Source: Bordetella parapertussis
GTDB lineage: Bacteria > Pseudomonadota > Gammaproteobacteria > Burkholderiales > Burkholderiaceae_B
Direction: 5' to 3'
DNA: 21,695 nucleotides
Assembly: GCA_945862495.1 (NCBI GenBank)
Contig: CAMAYM010000041.1
Coordinates: forward strand, 1 to 21,695
This document shows, piece after piece, positions 1 through 7,825 of this stretch. A program made the translations under genes and the position numbers. A model generated the notes under the pieces. The model was given only the letters and a program-made list of their open reading frames with translations, did no database searches and was not told the origin of the DNA. Position 1 is the stretch's first letter, and every line of letters starts with the position of its first letter.

Positions 1-726
1 AGAGTTGCCTGGATTGACTGCAACATCCGTCTGAATGAAAGGCAAGTAATCACCCGTTTCACGACCCAACGCGCTGATGATGCCTGAGGTCACGGTTGAT
101 TCAAGACCAAACGGTGAGCCAATCGCCATCACCCATTGACCTTTCTTCAAGGTTCTTGCATCGCCGATTGGCAACGTTGCCATACCCTTTGCGTCGATCT
201 TCAGCAAAGCCACATCGGTACGCTGGTCACTCCCCACGACGGTGGCTTTGAACTCGCGTCCATCCGTCAGTGTGACAAAAATATCTGTTGCGTCCACCAC
301 CACGTGATGATTCGTCAACAAGTGACCATCTTCAGAAATAAAGAAGCCTGAACCTACACCGCGAGGAACAGAGCGCTCTTCGGGCTCAGCGCGTCGGCCG
401 CGTGGCCCTTGCGGTGGGGCCTGACGTCCACCTGGCGGTGCAAAATCAGGACCAAAAAAGTGACGGAATAACTCGTAAGGATCTTGCCCGGGTGCAGCAC
501 CTGAACCAGAACGCGACGCAACCTTAGCGGTTGTGCGAATATTCACCACTGCAGGCTCTGACTTTTCAACAATGGCCGTGAAGTCTGGCAGCACAGGTGT
601 ACGAGCGTGTGCAGGCGTCATCTGCAAACTTGCAAACACTAACGCGATGGCAACGACTAACGTGCTCGCGATACGGCGCATACGATCAATAGGTTGATAC
701 AGATATGAGTGTGACTGATCTTGCAT
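1..726 (-). CDS. degP: Periplasmic serine protease DegP/MucD, N-terminal part (cut by window edge)
   Basis: My translation of the minus strand gives 242 residues of a Do/HtrA-family protease, a periplasmic protease-chaperone for misfolded envelope proteins. A positively charged start and a hydrophobic stretch (about residues 19-35) end in PAHA, a signal-peptidase site. The trypsin-like domain shows VGSGFFIS, then TNHHVV with the catalytic His (about 141) and RTDVALLKI with the catalytic Asp (about 171). It ends in VNPGNS, so the catalytic Ser is the last codon in the window. The rest of the protease domain and both PDZ domains lie outside. A Pro/Gly/Arg-rich stretch (about 96-123) precedes the protease core. 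Two adjacent ATGs exist (729 and 726). GGAG at 732-735 lies only 2 nt from the first and 5 nt from the second, so I chose 726. The gene is last of the rpoE-rseA-rseB-degP set. Family assignment is certain; degP versus mucD naming is convention. Confidence 0.95.
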   Translation of the reverse strand, partial: MQDQSHSYLYQPIDRMRRIASTLVVAIALVFASLQMTPAHARTPVLPDFTAIVEKSEPAVVNIRTTAKVASRSGSGAAPGQDPYELFRHFFGPDFAPPGGRQAPPQGPRGRRAEPEERSVPRGVGSGFFISEDGHLLTNHHVVVDATDIFVTLTDGREFKATVVGSDQRTDVALLKIDAKGMATLPIGDARTLKKGQWVMAIGSPFGLESTVTSGIISALGRETGDYLPFIQTDVAVNPGNS

Positions 727-769
727 CATGGACTCCGATTTAAACTTTACACTCTTTGCGTGCACAGAC

Positions 770-1813
770 TTAACGTGCTGGCTTTGAGGGAACGTATTGA
801 ATTGACTGAGCCAACTGTTCAAGGGTTGCGGCCGGCACTTCACCCAGAACGGTTAACCAAAAGTTTGCTACCTTGATCCCAAAGATATTCACTGAGCCAC
901 TTCGCGCAGCGCCTTGGGGTTCATACTCAGACCGTTCTGGCTGATAAGGTTCAATAAAAATTGAAATAGTTGCCAAGCCATCAGATAAAACAAGTTGATT
1001 GACACGCTTGTCATTAGAAAAAATTCTTTCAAGTTGCGATGTCGCAACGTAGCCTGCAGGCGCGGAAATACGCCAACCTTGCGCAAACAAATCTACTTTT
1101 GAATGTTGCGCGCGTACGACGCGCCAATCGGTCGTGACCCAAGAGGGCGTGAGCATGGCCTTGGTGATCTCTGCACCAATGGTGACCTGTGTAAACGCCA
1201 CCTGCTCAATCACCACACCTTCAGGCCCCACCATTTGAGCCTTGAGTAGCAAGTTTGTTTCAAGATCCGCGCACAGGCGATAGCCATAGCGGTGTGTATC
1301 ACGTGGGGTAACTTCAATACCGCGACAAGGACGACCTGCGATACGCAAGAGCTCAGGCGCAAAACGCAAGCTGTAATTTTTTTCTAAAGTTTGCGCTTGG
1401 TTGAGCAACAAGCCCGGAAAGCGATCACCGCGTTGTCGCTCAAGCAATACCAGCTTGCGATCCGGAATGAGCCCTTGCACTTCATCGTTGACGCGCAAGT
1501 ATTCGCGAGGTAACCCATCTAATACTTCGATGCGCTCCTTCTCATTTTTTCCATCAAAAAAATGTGTGATGCGCGACGACTCAAACCGCTCACCCTGTTG
1601 AAAGGCGAACACGCCCACATAGTTCAGTGTTCGTGCGGCCTGTTGAATTTGGCGAACAATTTGCCCGACCTCAGACAGCTCGGACAATGGAGCGGTAACG
1701 GGCTGTAGGGCCTGTGGGGCGATAGGTGAGGTCTCTTTCGATGGCGATGTCTGACTGAATGCGCTTGCACTCGCGAACGTCAGCGCCAAAGCATAATGGA
1801 CTGCGCGCGACAT
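770..1813 (-). CDS. rseB: Sigma-E factor regulatory protein RseB/MucB
   Basis: This 347-residue protein is the expected size for periplasmic RseB/MucB, which binds the periplasmic part of the anti-sigma factor RseA and shields it from cleavage until lipids or lipopolysaccharide signal stress. A signal peptide is visible (residues 1 to about 20, ending ASAFSQ). The N-terminal lipid-binding-like domain contains LNYVGVFAFQQG and the C-terminal domain contains WRISAPAGY. Both regions are typical of the family as I know it. The start ATG overlaps the rseA stop as TAATG, so translation is probably coupled. The degP start lies about 43 nt downstream. The gene's place between rseA and degP supports the call as strongly as its sequence does. 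Confidence 0.9.
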   Translation of the reverse strand: MSRAVHYALALTFASASAFSQTSPSKETSPIAPQALQPVTAPLSELSEVGQIVRQIQQAARTLNYVGVFAFQQGERFESSRITHFFDGKNEKERIEVLDGLPREYLRVNDEVQGLIPDRKLVLLERQRGDRFPGLLLNQAQTLEKNYSLRFAPELLRIAGRPCRGIEVTPRDTHRYGYRLCADLETNLLLKAQMVGPEGVVIEQVAFTQVTIGAEITKAMLTPSWVTTDWRVVRAQHSKVDLFAQGWRISAPAGYVATSQLERIFSNDKRVNQLVLSDGLATISIFIEPYQPERSEYEPQGAARSGSVNIFGIKVANFWLTVLGEVPAATLEQLAQSIQYVPSKPAR

Positions 1814-2352
1814 TACCGCATGGCTCCAAACGACACTTGACGTACATTCGCTGGGCCAGACATCTCGCGGTGCGTACTTACATAGTCGCGTACAACGGGT
1901 GCATTAAAGGCGACCTCTGTCGCACGCGATGGTTGATCTGCCGTGACCTCAGCAACTTGCTCTACAGGTGAGGAAAACTCGGGCAATAAAAAAGGCTTGG
2001 CGACCCAAATCACAGAGGCCACTGCAGCGGCCATCGCAACACCTGGCCAGACTGACTTACCCCAAAACCTTGCACTCTTTTTATCGGGTTTCGCGACAGC
2101 GATAATTGCAGGCTCATCTCGCAGTGCCATTGAAATTTTCTGTTGCAACGCACACGAGGCAGGCATTGCAAGCTCTGGAGTGCGCATTGCGTCACCTATT
2201 AGGTGGTACAGCTCCCAGGTGGCGCGCCCTTGGTCTGAGCTTAAGTGCTCAGGCATGTCAGTATCTTCGTCACCATCCATCCATGCTGAAACCGCATTGT
2301 TGTGCTGTTGGGTTGACTGATTCATATTCGACATCTCGTTAGACTGTTTCAT
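1813..2352 (-). CDS. rseA: Anti-sigma-E factor RseA/MucA-like
   Basis: This 179-residue single-pass inner-membrane protein should hold sigma-E inactive. Residues about 18-80 are the cytoplasmic sigma-binding part (VSAWMDGDED, then ATWELYHLIGDAMR). Residues about 101-123 form one membrane helix (VWPGVAMAAAVASVIW followed by FLL). The remaining 56 or so residues would be periplasmic and bind RseB, a shorter tail than the roughly 95 residues of E. coli RseA. It begins at an ATG 12 nt after the rpoE stop, with a strong GAGGAG eight bases upstream. It overlaps rseB by one base. In the known pathway, regulated proteolysis by DegS and RseP releases sigma-E; neither protease is in this window. The sequence is divergent, so the call relies partly on position. 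Confidence 0.87.
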   Translation of the reverse strand: MKQSNEMSNMNQSTQQHNNAVSAWMDGDEDTDMPEHLSSDQGRATWELYHLIGDAMRTPELAMPASCALQQKISMALRDEPAIIAVAKPDKKSARFWGKSVWPGVAMAAAVASVIWVAKPFLLPEFSSPVEQVAEVTADQPSRATEVAFNAPVVRDYVSTHREMSGPANVRQVSFGAMR

Positions 2353-2364
2353 CGTTTGAACTCC

Positions 2365-2964
2365 TCACCAACGTCGGTCGCCGGTTTCACCCAGCAAGGG
2401 ACGCAGACGTGTTGCGATCGCTTCGCGCGCCCGAAAAATACGGGAGCGCACTGTACCAATCGGACAATTCATACTTTCTGCAATATCTTCGTAACTCATT
2501 CCGTCGATTTCACGCATCACAATCGCATTACGTAAATCTTCGGGCAAATCATTCATTGCCTTATTGACGGTGTCGGCAATTTGTCGACTCGCCATCTCGG
2601 ATTCTGGGTTGCTACTGTCTGTTAGGTTGTCAGTTGCGTCAAAAGTTTCACCATCTTCATTTTCTTGTGCAGATGGCGTGCTTGGACGGCGATTGTTTTG
2701 GGCTAACCAGTTCCGGGCAGTGTTGATCGCAATGCGATACAACCACGTATAAAAAGCACTGTCGCCTCGAAACTGAGGCAAAGCACGATACGCCTTTATA
2801 AAGGCTTCCTGAGCAACATCCTCGATTTCACCGGGATCACGAATCATGCGCGACAGTAAGCGCATGATTTTTCTCTGATATTTCAGAACTAACAGATCAA
2901 ACGCCTGTTTGTCCCCGCGTTGTACGCGCGCCACCAACTCGGCGTCTACGTCGCGTTCACTCAA
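2365..2964 (-). CDS. rpoE: RNA polymerase sigma factor RpoE (AlgU-type ECF sigma)
   Basis: This 199-residue ECF sigma factor directs transcription of envelope-stress genes. Sigma region 2 spans about residues 24-92 (the DVAQEAFIKAYRALPQFRGD and FYTWLYRIAINTARNWL motifs). Region 4 spans about 133-186 (DLPEDLRNAIVMREIDGMSY, GTVRSRIFRARE). An acidic linker (NEDGETFD) separates them. The start is a TTG at 2964, preceded by AAAGGGG about 7 nt upstream. It overlaps the stop of the preceding membrane-protein gene as TTGA. The ATG at 2971 is out of frame. The anti-sigma gene follows after 12 nt. I found no clear sigma-E-type promoter (GGAACTT...TCTGA) directly upstream by eye, so expression may come partly from the fab transcript. 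The family call is very secure. Confidence 0.96.
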   Translation of the reverse strand: MSERDVDAELVARVQRGDKQAFDLLVLKYQRKIMRLLSRMIRDPGEIEDVAQEAFIKAYRALPQFRGDSAFYTWLYRIAINTARNWLAQNNRRPSTPSAQENEDGETFDATDNLTDSSNPESEMASRQIADTVNKAMNDLPEDLRNAIVMREIDGMSYEDIAESMNCPIGTVRSRIFRAREAIATRLRPLLGETGDRRW

Positions 2965-3464
2965 GCTGCATCCCCTTTAGTTTGACGCGCGGCACTGTCA
3001 ATCTGACGCGCGGACTGAAGCGCGACCTCATGAAAGACCGACATGCTCACGCACTGCCTCCAGACCACCATCGTGACGGTCCTAGACATGTTATGGGGAC
3101 AATGTTGCAATTTCAAATCCAGACTGATACCAAAAAGGTGCTGCCACCGCTGGCTGACAATAACCTCTATGCTATCAGTCAGACCAGCGACTTCTGAAAA
3201 AAAAGCCAATTGCCAGGGCTTGTCCGGAAAAACAACCAACACGCGGCCTCTCAGGTTCGTTTGGTTGTGCCAACGCCCGATAAAATGCACCAAAAAGGGG
3301 ACACATGCCAGAATGATAGCGACCCAGGGGCTCCACCCGGCCCAAAGCGCTGAAGTCACCAGCGCACATGCACCCAATGACAGCAACACAAAAGTAAAAG
3401 CCGCGACCCAGCGGGGCGGGGTCAACGGCACATACAGTCCAGGCAAGGATTGCTTAAACGTCAA
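2961..3464 (-). CDS. Small membrane protein, YgfX (CptA)-like, tentative
   Basis: This predicted protein of about 167 residues lies between fabF and rpoE. It has two closely spaced hydrophobic helices (about residues 17-40 and 45-65), then a soluble tail of about 100 residues containing GRVLVVFPDKPWQLAFFSE and ending in a short helical stretch. Two N-terminal helices followed by a small beta-rich tail with a conserved W resemble the YgfX/CptA family. From memory, ygfX also lies near algU in Pseudomonas. The residue match I can make by eye is weak, so this is an inference. The frame opens at a TTG overlapping the fabF stop (TTGA), without a clear ribosome-binding site. A GTG at codon 12 is an alternative start. 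No toxin activity should be assumed. Confidence 0.6.
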   Translation of the reverse strand: MTFKQSLPGLYVPLTPPRWVAAFTFVLLSLGACALVTSALWAGWSPWVAIILACVPFLVHFIGRWHNQTNLRGRVLVVFPDKPWQLAFFSEVAGLTDSIEVIVSQRWQHLFGISLDLKLQHCPHNMSRTVTMVVWRQCVSMSVFHEVALQSARQIDSAARQTKGDAA

Positions 3465-4690
3465 ATACGACGGACGGCCATCGAGCCGTTCGTACCACCA
3501 AAGCCAAACGAGTTGGAAAGTGCGACGTCAATTTTGAGATCCCGCGCGGCATTTGCACAATAATCAAGATCACATTCGGGATCCTGATTAAAAATGTTGA
3601 TAGTGGGAGGAGAAATTTGGTGATAAACAGCCAAGGTGGCAAAAACAGCTTCAATACCACCCGCCGCACCCAACAAGTGCCCCGTCATCGACTTTGTCGA
3701 GTTAATGACCAGTTTTTTAGCATGATCACCAAAAGCAAGCTTGAGTGCCTCAGTTTCGTTTTTGTCACCTAAAGGGGTCGAAGTGCCGTGCGCATTGACA
3801 TACTGCACTTGATCGGGGTTGATACCACCATTGCGCAAGGCATTGGCGATGCCCCTGCGAGGACCATCTCGGTCAGGTGCCGTGATGTGATGCGCGTCTG
3901 AGCTCATCCCAAAACCTGCAAACTCGCCGTAAATCCGCGCGCCACGTTTCTTAGCATGCTCGTACTCTTCTAGGATCAAGACACCCGCACCTTCACCCAG
4001 AACAAAACCATCGCGATCGCGATCCCAAGGGCGCGAAGCCGTCGCGGGATCATCGTTACGCTGCGAAAGCGCACGCATCGCGGCAAAACCACCAATACCA
4101 AGTGGCGATACCGTCGACTCGGCGCCACCCGCCATCATCACGTCAGCATCCCCGTATTCGATCATGCGTGCCGCATCACCGATTGAGTGCAACCCGGTCG
4201 TACACGCTGACACCACAGCATAGGATGGACCTTTAAAGCCCAGCATGATGGAGAGCTGACCAGAAATCAAATTGATCAAAGACGCAGGAACAAAAAATGG
4301 GGAAATCCTACGCGGTCCGCGTTCGAGATACTCGGTCTGAGTCTCTTCGATGCGTTGCAAACCGCCAATACCCGAACCTACGATCACACCCACGCGCTCT
4401 GCATTGGCCTCAGTGACTTCAAGACCTGAATCCTTCCAAGCCTGGAGACCCGCTGCAATACCGTAATGGATAAACGTGTCCATCGTCCGCGCCTCTTTGG
4501 CGGGAATAGTCTGGGTAATGTCAAAACCTTTGACTTCACCGGCAATGTGCGCATTGAACGCGCTGGGATCAAAGCGTGTGATCCGTCCAATGCCGGACCG
4601 ACCGCTCACGATATTGTCCCAAGCCGTTGCAATGTCGTTGCCCACCGGGCTCACAATGCCAAGACCTGTAATGACGACACGTCGCTTCAC
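3461..4690 (-). CDS. fabF: Beta-ketoacyl-ACP synthase II (FabF)
   Basis: FabF condenses malonyl-ACP with acyl-ACP in fatty-acid elongation. The protein has 409 residues when started at the GTG at 4690. That start gives the usual N-terminus KRRVVITGLGIVSPVG and has GAGGAG six bases upstream. The frame stays open further upstream, but that extension is not family-like. The catalytic triad is visible: Cys163 in VSACTTG, His301 in NAHGTST and His338 in SMTGHLLGAAGG. It follows acpP after a 115-bp gap (4691-4805). That gap holds no obvious terminator, and I saw no convincing promoter in it. The stop overlaps the TTG start of the YgfX-like gene. Confidence 0.97.
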   Translation of the reverse strand: MKRRVVITGLGIVSPVGNDIATAWDNIVSGRSGIGRITRFDPSAFNAHIAGEVKGFDITQTIPAKEARTMDTFIHYGIAAGLQAWKDSGLEVTEANAERVGVIVGSGIGGLQRIEETQTEYLERGPRRISPFFVPASLINLISGQLSIMLGFKGPSYAVVSACTTGLHSIGDAARMIEYGDADVMMAGGAESTVSPLGIGGFAAMRALSQRNDDPATASRPWDRDRDGFVLGEGAGVLILEEYEHAKKRGARIYGEFAGFGMSSDAHHITAPDRDGPRRGIANALRNGGINPDQVQYVNAHGTSTPLGDKNETEALKLAFGDHAKKLVINSTKSMTGHLLGAAGGIEAVFATLAVYHQISPPTINIFNQDPECDLDYCANAARDLKIDVALSNSFGFGGTNGSMAVRRI

Positions 4691-4805
4691 GGAGCACTCC
4701 TCAAATAAGATAACGGCGGCCAAGATACCTGACGTAACAAGACAGGAGCCAATGGCCCCCATCAAAGCTGACAGATTGTCCTAACCGCCAAACTGCAAAC
4801 AAAAA

Positions 4806-5042
4806 TTACTTGGAATTCGAAGTGATGTAATCCACGGCTTGTTGAACCGTTGTGATTTTTTCTGCTTCTTCATCGGGAATTTCAGTTTCGAACTCGTCTT
4901 CGAGTGCCATTACCAGCTCAACCATGTCGAGCGAATCGGCACCGAGGTCGTCAAGAAAGGAAGATGCGTTCTTGATCTCGGCTTCATTAACGCCAAGTTG
5001 TTCAGCGACGATCTTTTTGACGCGCTGTTCGATGCTTTCCAT
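4806..5042 (-). CDS. acpP: Acyl carrier protein (AcpP)
   Basis: This 78-residue acidic protein carries growing acyl chains on a 4'-phosphopantetheine arm. The attachment site is Ser37 in GADSLDMVEL. The rest matches ACP throughout (IEQRVKKIVAEQLGV, FETEIPDEEAEKITTV). An in-frame TTG at 5054 would add four residues, but the ATG at 5042 with GGAG six bases upstream gives the standard protein. It sits between fabG and fabF as in many proteobacteria. A consensus TATAAT lies 31 bases upstream of the start codon, so acpP probably has its own promoter in addition to the operon transcript, which fits its need for high expression. Confidence 0.98.
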   Translation of the reverse strand: MESIEQRVKKIVAEQLGVNEAEIKNASSFLDDLGADSLDMVELVMALEDEFETEIPDEEAEKITTVQQAVDYITSNSK

Positions 5043-5072
5043 GCAGATCTCCAAAGGGGAAAAGTCCGGCGA

Positions 5073-5101
5073 ATTATAGCCAACCGGGAAAAAAAAACCT
5101 A
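5073..5101 (-). promoter_or_regulatory. Candidate internal promoter for acpP
   Basis: On the minus strand the hexamer TATAAT (5078 to 5073) is a perfect -10 element, preceded by TTGGC. The predicted start of transcription near 5066 would leave a leader of about 24 nt before the acpP ATG, containing the GGAG site. No good -35 hexamer is present at 16-18 bp (AGGTTT or TAGGTT). A run of nine T residues lies upstream instead. The position between fabG and acpP agrees with separate acpP promoters known in E. coli. The call rests on the -10 box and position only. Confidence 0.5.
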
Positions 5102-5836
5102 TTACATGTACATGCCGCCATTGACGTGCAATGTCGTGCCTGTGATGTAGCCTGCTTGCGGTGACGCCAAAAACGCCACCGCGTGCGCGATATCGCCAGC
5201 CGAACCCAGTCGGCCAAGCGGAATTTGTGCCATGAGCGCCGTCGTTTGGGCCTCATCGAGTGAACTTGTCATATCTGTTTCAATAAAACCGGGTGCCACG
5301 CAATTGACAGTGACACCCCTGCTGCCAAGCTCGCGTGCTAATGCACGACTCATTCCTGCAACACCTGCCTTGGCGGCTGCGTAATTAGCCTGCCCAGGAT
5401 TGCCGCTTGAGCCTACGACAGAAGTAATATTGATGATACGGCCCCAGCGAGCCTTCATCATGCTGCGCATGACGCCACGCGACAAACGAAAGACAGCACT
5501 AAGGTTGGTTTGCAATACGGCATCCCAGTCCTCGTCTTTCATACGCATGGAAAGATTGTCGCGTGTAATGCCAGCGTTGTTGACCAAAATATGGGGACCG
5601 CCCGACTCTTTGGCCAAGGCATCCAGCAACGCATCACAACCAGCCACATCGGTAACATCGAGTACAACGCCTCGACCACCGAAAGCTGCCAAGGCTTCGG
5701 TCACACCTGCCGCACCTGCTTCGGTCGTCGCGGTACCGATGACGATTGCACCACGGGTGGCTAATTCAAGCGCGATCGCACGACCAATTCCGCGTGAGGC
5801 ACCTGTCACAAGCACGATTTTATCTTTGAGGTCCAT
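5102..5836 (-). CDS. fabG: 3-oxoacyl-ACP reductase (FabG)
   Basis: FabG is an NADPH-dependent short-chain dehydrogenase that reduces beta-ketoacyl-ACP in the elongation cycle. The protein has 244 residues from the ATG at 5836, with AAGGAA about six bases upstream. The open frame continues further upstream without family character. The cofactor loop TGASRGIG is at residues 11-18 and NNAG at 86-89. The catalytic residues are Asn111, Ser139 (NITSVVG), Tyr152 and Lys156 (NYAAAKAG). The C-terminal GFIETDM and HVNGGMYM are typical of FabG. It starts 22 nt after fabD and is followed by acpP. Identity is secure from both motifs and context. Confidence 0.97.
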   Translation of the reverse strand: MDLKDKIVLVTGASRGIGRAIALELATRGAIVIGTATTEAGAAGVTEALAAFGGRGVVLDVTDVAGCDALLDALAKESGGPHILVNNAGITRDNLSMRMKDEDWDAVLQTNLSAVFRLSRGVMRSMMKARWGRIINITSVVGSSGNPGQANYAAAKAGVAGMSRALARELGSRGVTVNCVAPGFIETDMTSSLDEAQTTALMAQIPLGRLGSAGDIAHAVAFLASPQAGYITGTTLHVNGGMYM

Positions 5837-5858
5837 GACGATTTCCTTAGTCTGAACG

Positions 5859-6794
5859 TTAAGCGGCGGCCAGCGCATCAAGCGCGGCCTGCATCGATTC
5901 TGGATCTGTGACGGAAAGCGCCACGAGTTCTGGGTCAATACGTTTCACCATACCCGTCAATACTTTACCTGGCCCACACTCCACGACATGGGTAATACCT
6001 AAACCGCGCATCACCTGCACAATTTCAACCCAACGGACTGCGTGCCAAGCCTGACGCACTAACGCATCCCGGATCGCTGCAGGATCTTGCTCAATCTCAA
6101 CATCAACATTGTTGATCACAGGAACAAGAGGCGCGCTCACCTGGACGTCCGCAAGCGCCACTTTTAGCACTTCGGCAGCTGGCTTGAGCAAACTTGAATG
6201 AAAAGGTGCAGATACGGGTAAAAGCATGGCGCGTTTTGCACCCGCTGCTTTGGCGGTCACAATCGCGCGCTGAACTGCGTCGGCATGGCCAGCAATCACG
6301 ACTTGTGAAGGCGCGTTGAAATTGACCGCTTCTACCACTTGGCCTTGTGCAGCCTCGGCACATGCGGCGCGCACCGCATCGTCTTCAAGTCCCAACACGG
6401 CAGCCATTGCACCCGTACCCACAGGAACTGCCGCTTGCATGGCGTCCGCACGCACGCGCACCAACCTCACGGCATCAGCGAGAGACAGGGAACCTGCAGC
6501 GGTCAACGCCGCGTATTCACCGAGGCTATGGCCCGCCATTAACGCAGCGGTAGGGCCCCCTGCAGCACGCCAAGCTTGAAACATTGCAACACCCGCAGTC
6601 AACATAGCCGGCTGCGTATGGGTAGTCAAACTCAGCTGTTCAGCAGGCCCTTGCGCCATCAAGGTCCCGAGATCCTCGCCTAACGCAGCTGAGGCCTCAG
6701 CGATCACTTGCATGGCAGCAGGATGACCCGACCAGGCATCCATCATGCCGACCGACTGTGAACCCTGTCCAGGAAAAACAAATGCAAATTTCAT
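5859..6794 (-). CDS. fabD: Malonyl-CoA:ACP transacylase (FabD)
   Basis: FabD moves malonyl groups from CoA to ACP. The 311-residue protein begins MKFAFVFPGQGSQSVGM, the usual family start. The nucleophile Ser90 lies in GHSLGEYAALTAAG, an arginine that could hold the malonyl carboxylate lies in LVRVRADAMQ, and the catalytic His199 is in VSAPFHSSLL. GPGKVLTGMVKRI near the end is also typical. The ATG at 6794 has no clear Shine-Dalgarno sequence just upstream, unlike its neighbours, so translation may depend on re-initiation after fabH, which stops 44 nt earlier. The start choice is still fixed by homology. It sits in the fabH-fabD-fabG order common to proteobacteria. Confidence 0.97.
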   Translation of the reverse strand: MKFAFVFPGQGSQSVGMMDAWSGHPAAMQVIAEASAALGEDLGTLMAQGPAEQLSLTTHTQPAMLTAGVAMFQAWRAAGGPTAALMAGHSLGEYAALTAAGSLSLADAVRLVRVRADAMQAAVPVGTGAMAAVLGLEDDAVRAACAEAAQGQVVEAVNFNAPSQVVIAGHADAVQRAIVTAKAAGAKRAMLLPVSAPFHSSLLKPAAEVLKVALADVQVSAPLVPVINNVDVEIEQDPAAIRDALVRQAWHAVRWVEIVQVMRGLGITHVVECGPGKVLTGMVKRIDPELVALSVTDPESMQAALDALAAA

Positions 6795-6838
6795 GATGTC
6801 GCTGTAAAAATGAGAGAAACATTAAGTACTGAACAATA

Positions 6839-7825
6839 CTACATACGGACGAGCACCGAACCCCAGGTGAACCCACCCCCAACACCTTGCATCAACACGA
6901 GTTGACCGGTCTGAATACGACCGTCACGACGCGCAACATCAAACGCTAAAGGTATGCTCGCTGCCGAGGTATTCGCATGCTGATCAACGGTGATCACCAC
7001 TTTTTCTACGGGAATATCTAATTTTTTAGCGAGAAAGGTCAAAATGCGCAGATTCGCCTGATGCGGAATCAACCAATCGATCTCTGACAATTGAATACCC
7101 GCCTGCTGCGTTACCGTACGGGCCGAGCGATCAAGAACGGTGACAGCTTGTTTAAAAACAGCCTGTCCATCCATCCTCAAAAAAGGATCGCCAGTCACTT
7201 GGCCAAAGGCCACGTTACCTGCAGCACACAAAATATTCATTTGACTGCCATCCGCATGGAGTTCCGCCTCTATGATGCCAGGCGACTCGCTGGCTTTCAA
7301 AACGACTGCACCTGCACCATCACCAAACAACACGCAGGTCGAGCGATCACTCCAATCGAGAATACTAGAAAACACTTCCGCACCTATCACAAGCGCACAG
7401 CGTGCACGACCCGCACGGATAAAACTGTCAGCCGTTGTCAAACCGTACACGAAGCCGCTACAGACTGCCTGCACGTCAAAGGCTGCAGCGCCTTTGTTAC
7501 CGATATTTGCTTGCACCAAGCAAGCAGTGCTTGGGAAGACAAAGTCAGGGGTCGAGGTTGCGACAATGATCAGGTCCACCTCGCCAGCTTCAACCCCCGC
7601 ATCCTCAAGCGCTCGTCGAGCCGCTTCCGTAGCCAATGCGCTGGTCGTCATGCCTTTGTCTGCAAGATGGCGTTGGCGAATGCCGGTACGCTCTGTAATC
7701 CATTGATCAGAGGTTTCGATTTGGCGGGTCGCTAGTTCAGCGGCCAAATCATCATTACTCACCACACGTGGAGGTAAAAAACCACCTGAACCAACGATGC
7801 GCGCATAGGGCATGACCTGAGTCAT
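6839..7825 (-). CDS. fabH: Beta-ketoacyl-ACP synthase III (FabH)
   Basis: FabH starts fatty-acid synthesis by condensing acetyl-CoA with malonyl-ACP. The 328-residue protein carries the Cys-His-Asn triad of the family: Cys122 in DVQAVCSGFVYGL, His255 in IPHQANLRI and Asn285 in DQHANTSAASIPLA. It begins at an ATG that overlaps the plsX stop codon (ATGA), with GGAG seven bases upstream, so the two are probably translationally coupled. The N-terminal extension before RIVGSGGFLPPR is only a few residues. A second in-frame ATG (codon 5) is possible but has a poorer ribosome-binding site. Confidence 0.97.
   Translation of the reverse strand: MTQVMPYARIVGSGGFLPPRVVSNDDLAAELATRQIETSDQWITERTGIRQRHLADKGMTTSALATEAARRALEDAGVEAGEVDLIIVATSTPDFVFPSTACLVQANIGNKGAAAFDVQAVCSGFVYGLTTADSFIRAGRARCALVIGAEVFSSILDWSDRSTCVLFGDGAGAVVLKASESPGIIEAELHADGSQMNILCAAGNVAFGQVTGDPFLRMDGQAVFKQAVTVLDRSARTVTQQAGIQLSEIDWLIPHQANLRILTFLAKKLDIPVEKVVITVDQHANTSAASIPLAFDVARRDGRIQTGQLVLMQGVGGGFTWGSVLVRM

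Noticed and set aside
3043..3537. 164-residue plus-strand frame antisense to the YgfX-like gene
   Set aside because: No domain features, and it crosses the coding ends of two minus-strand genes; the minus-strand frame has membrane helices and operon overlaps.
5260..5280. Plus-strand GAACTT...TCTG resembling a sigma-E promoter
   Set aside because: The two boxes are only six bases apart, far below the needed spacing, and it points antisense inside fabG.
5400..5855. 151-residue plus-strand frame antisense to fabG
   Set aside because: A shadow of the fabG reading frame, with no independent motifs.
7091..7735. 214-residue plus-strand frame antisense to fabH
   Set aside because: It lies wholly inside fabH, which has all catalytic motifs; the frame lacks protein-like composition.
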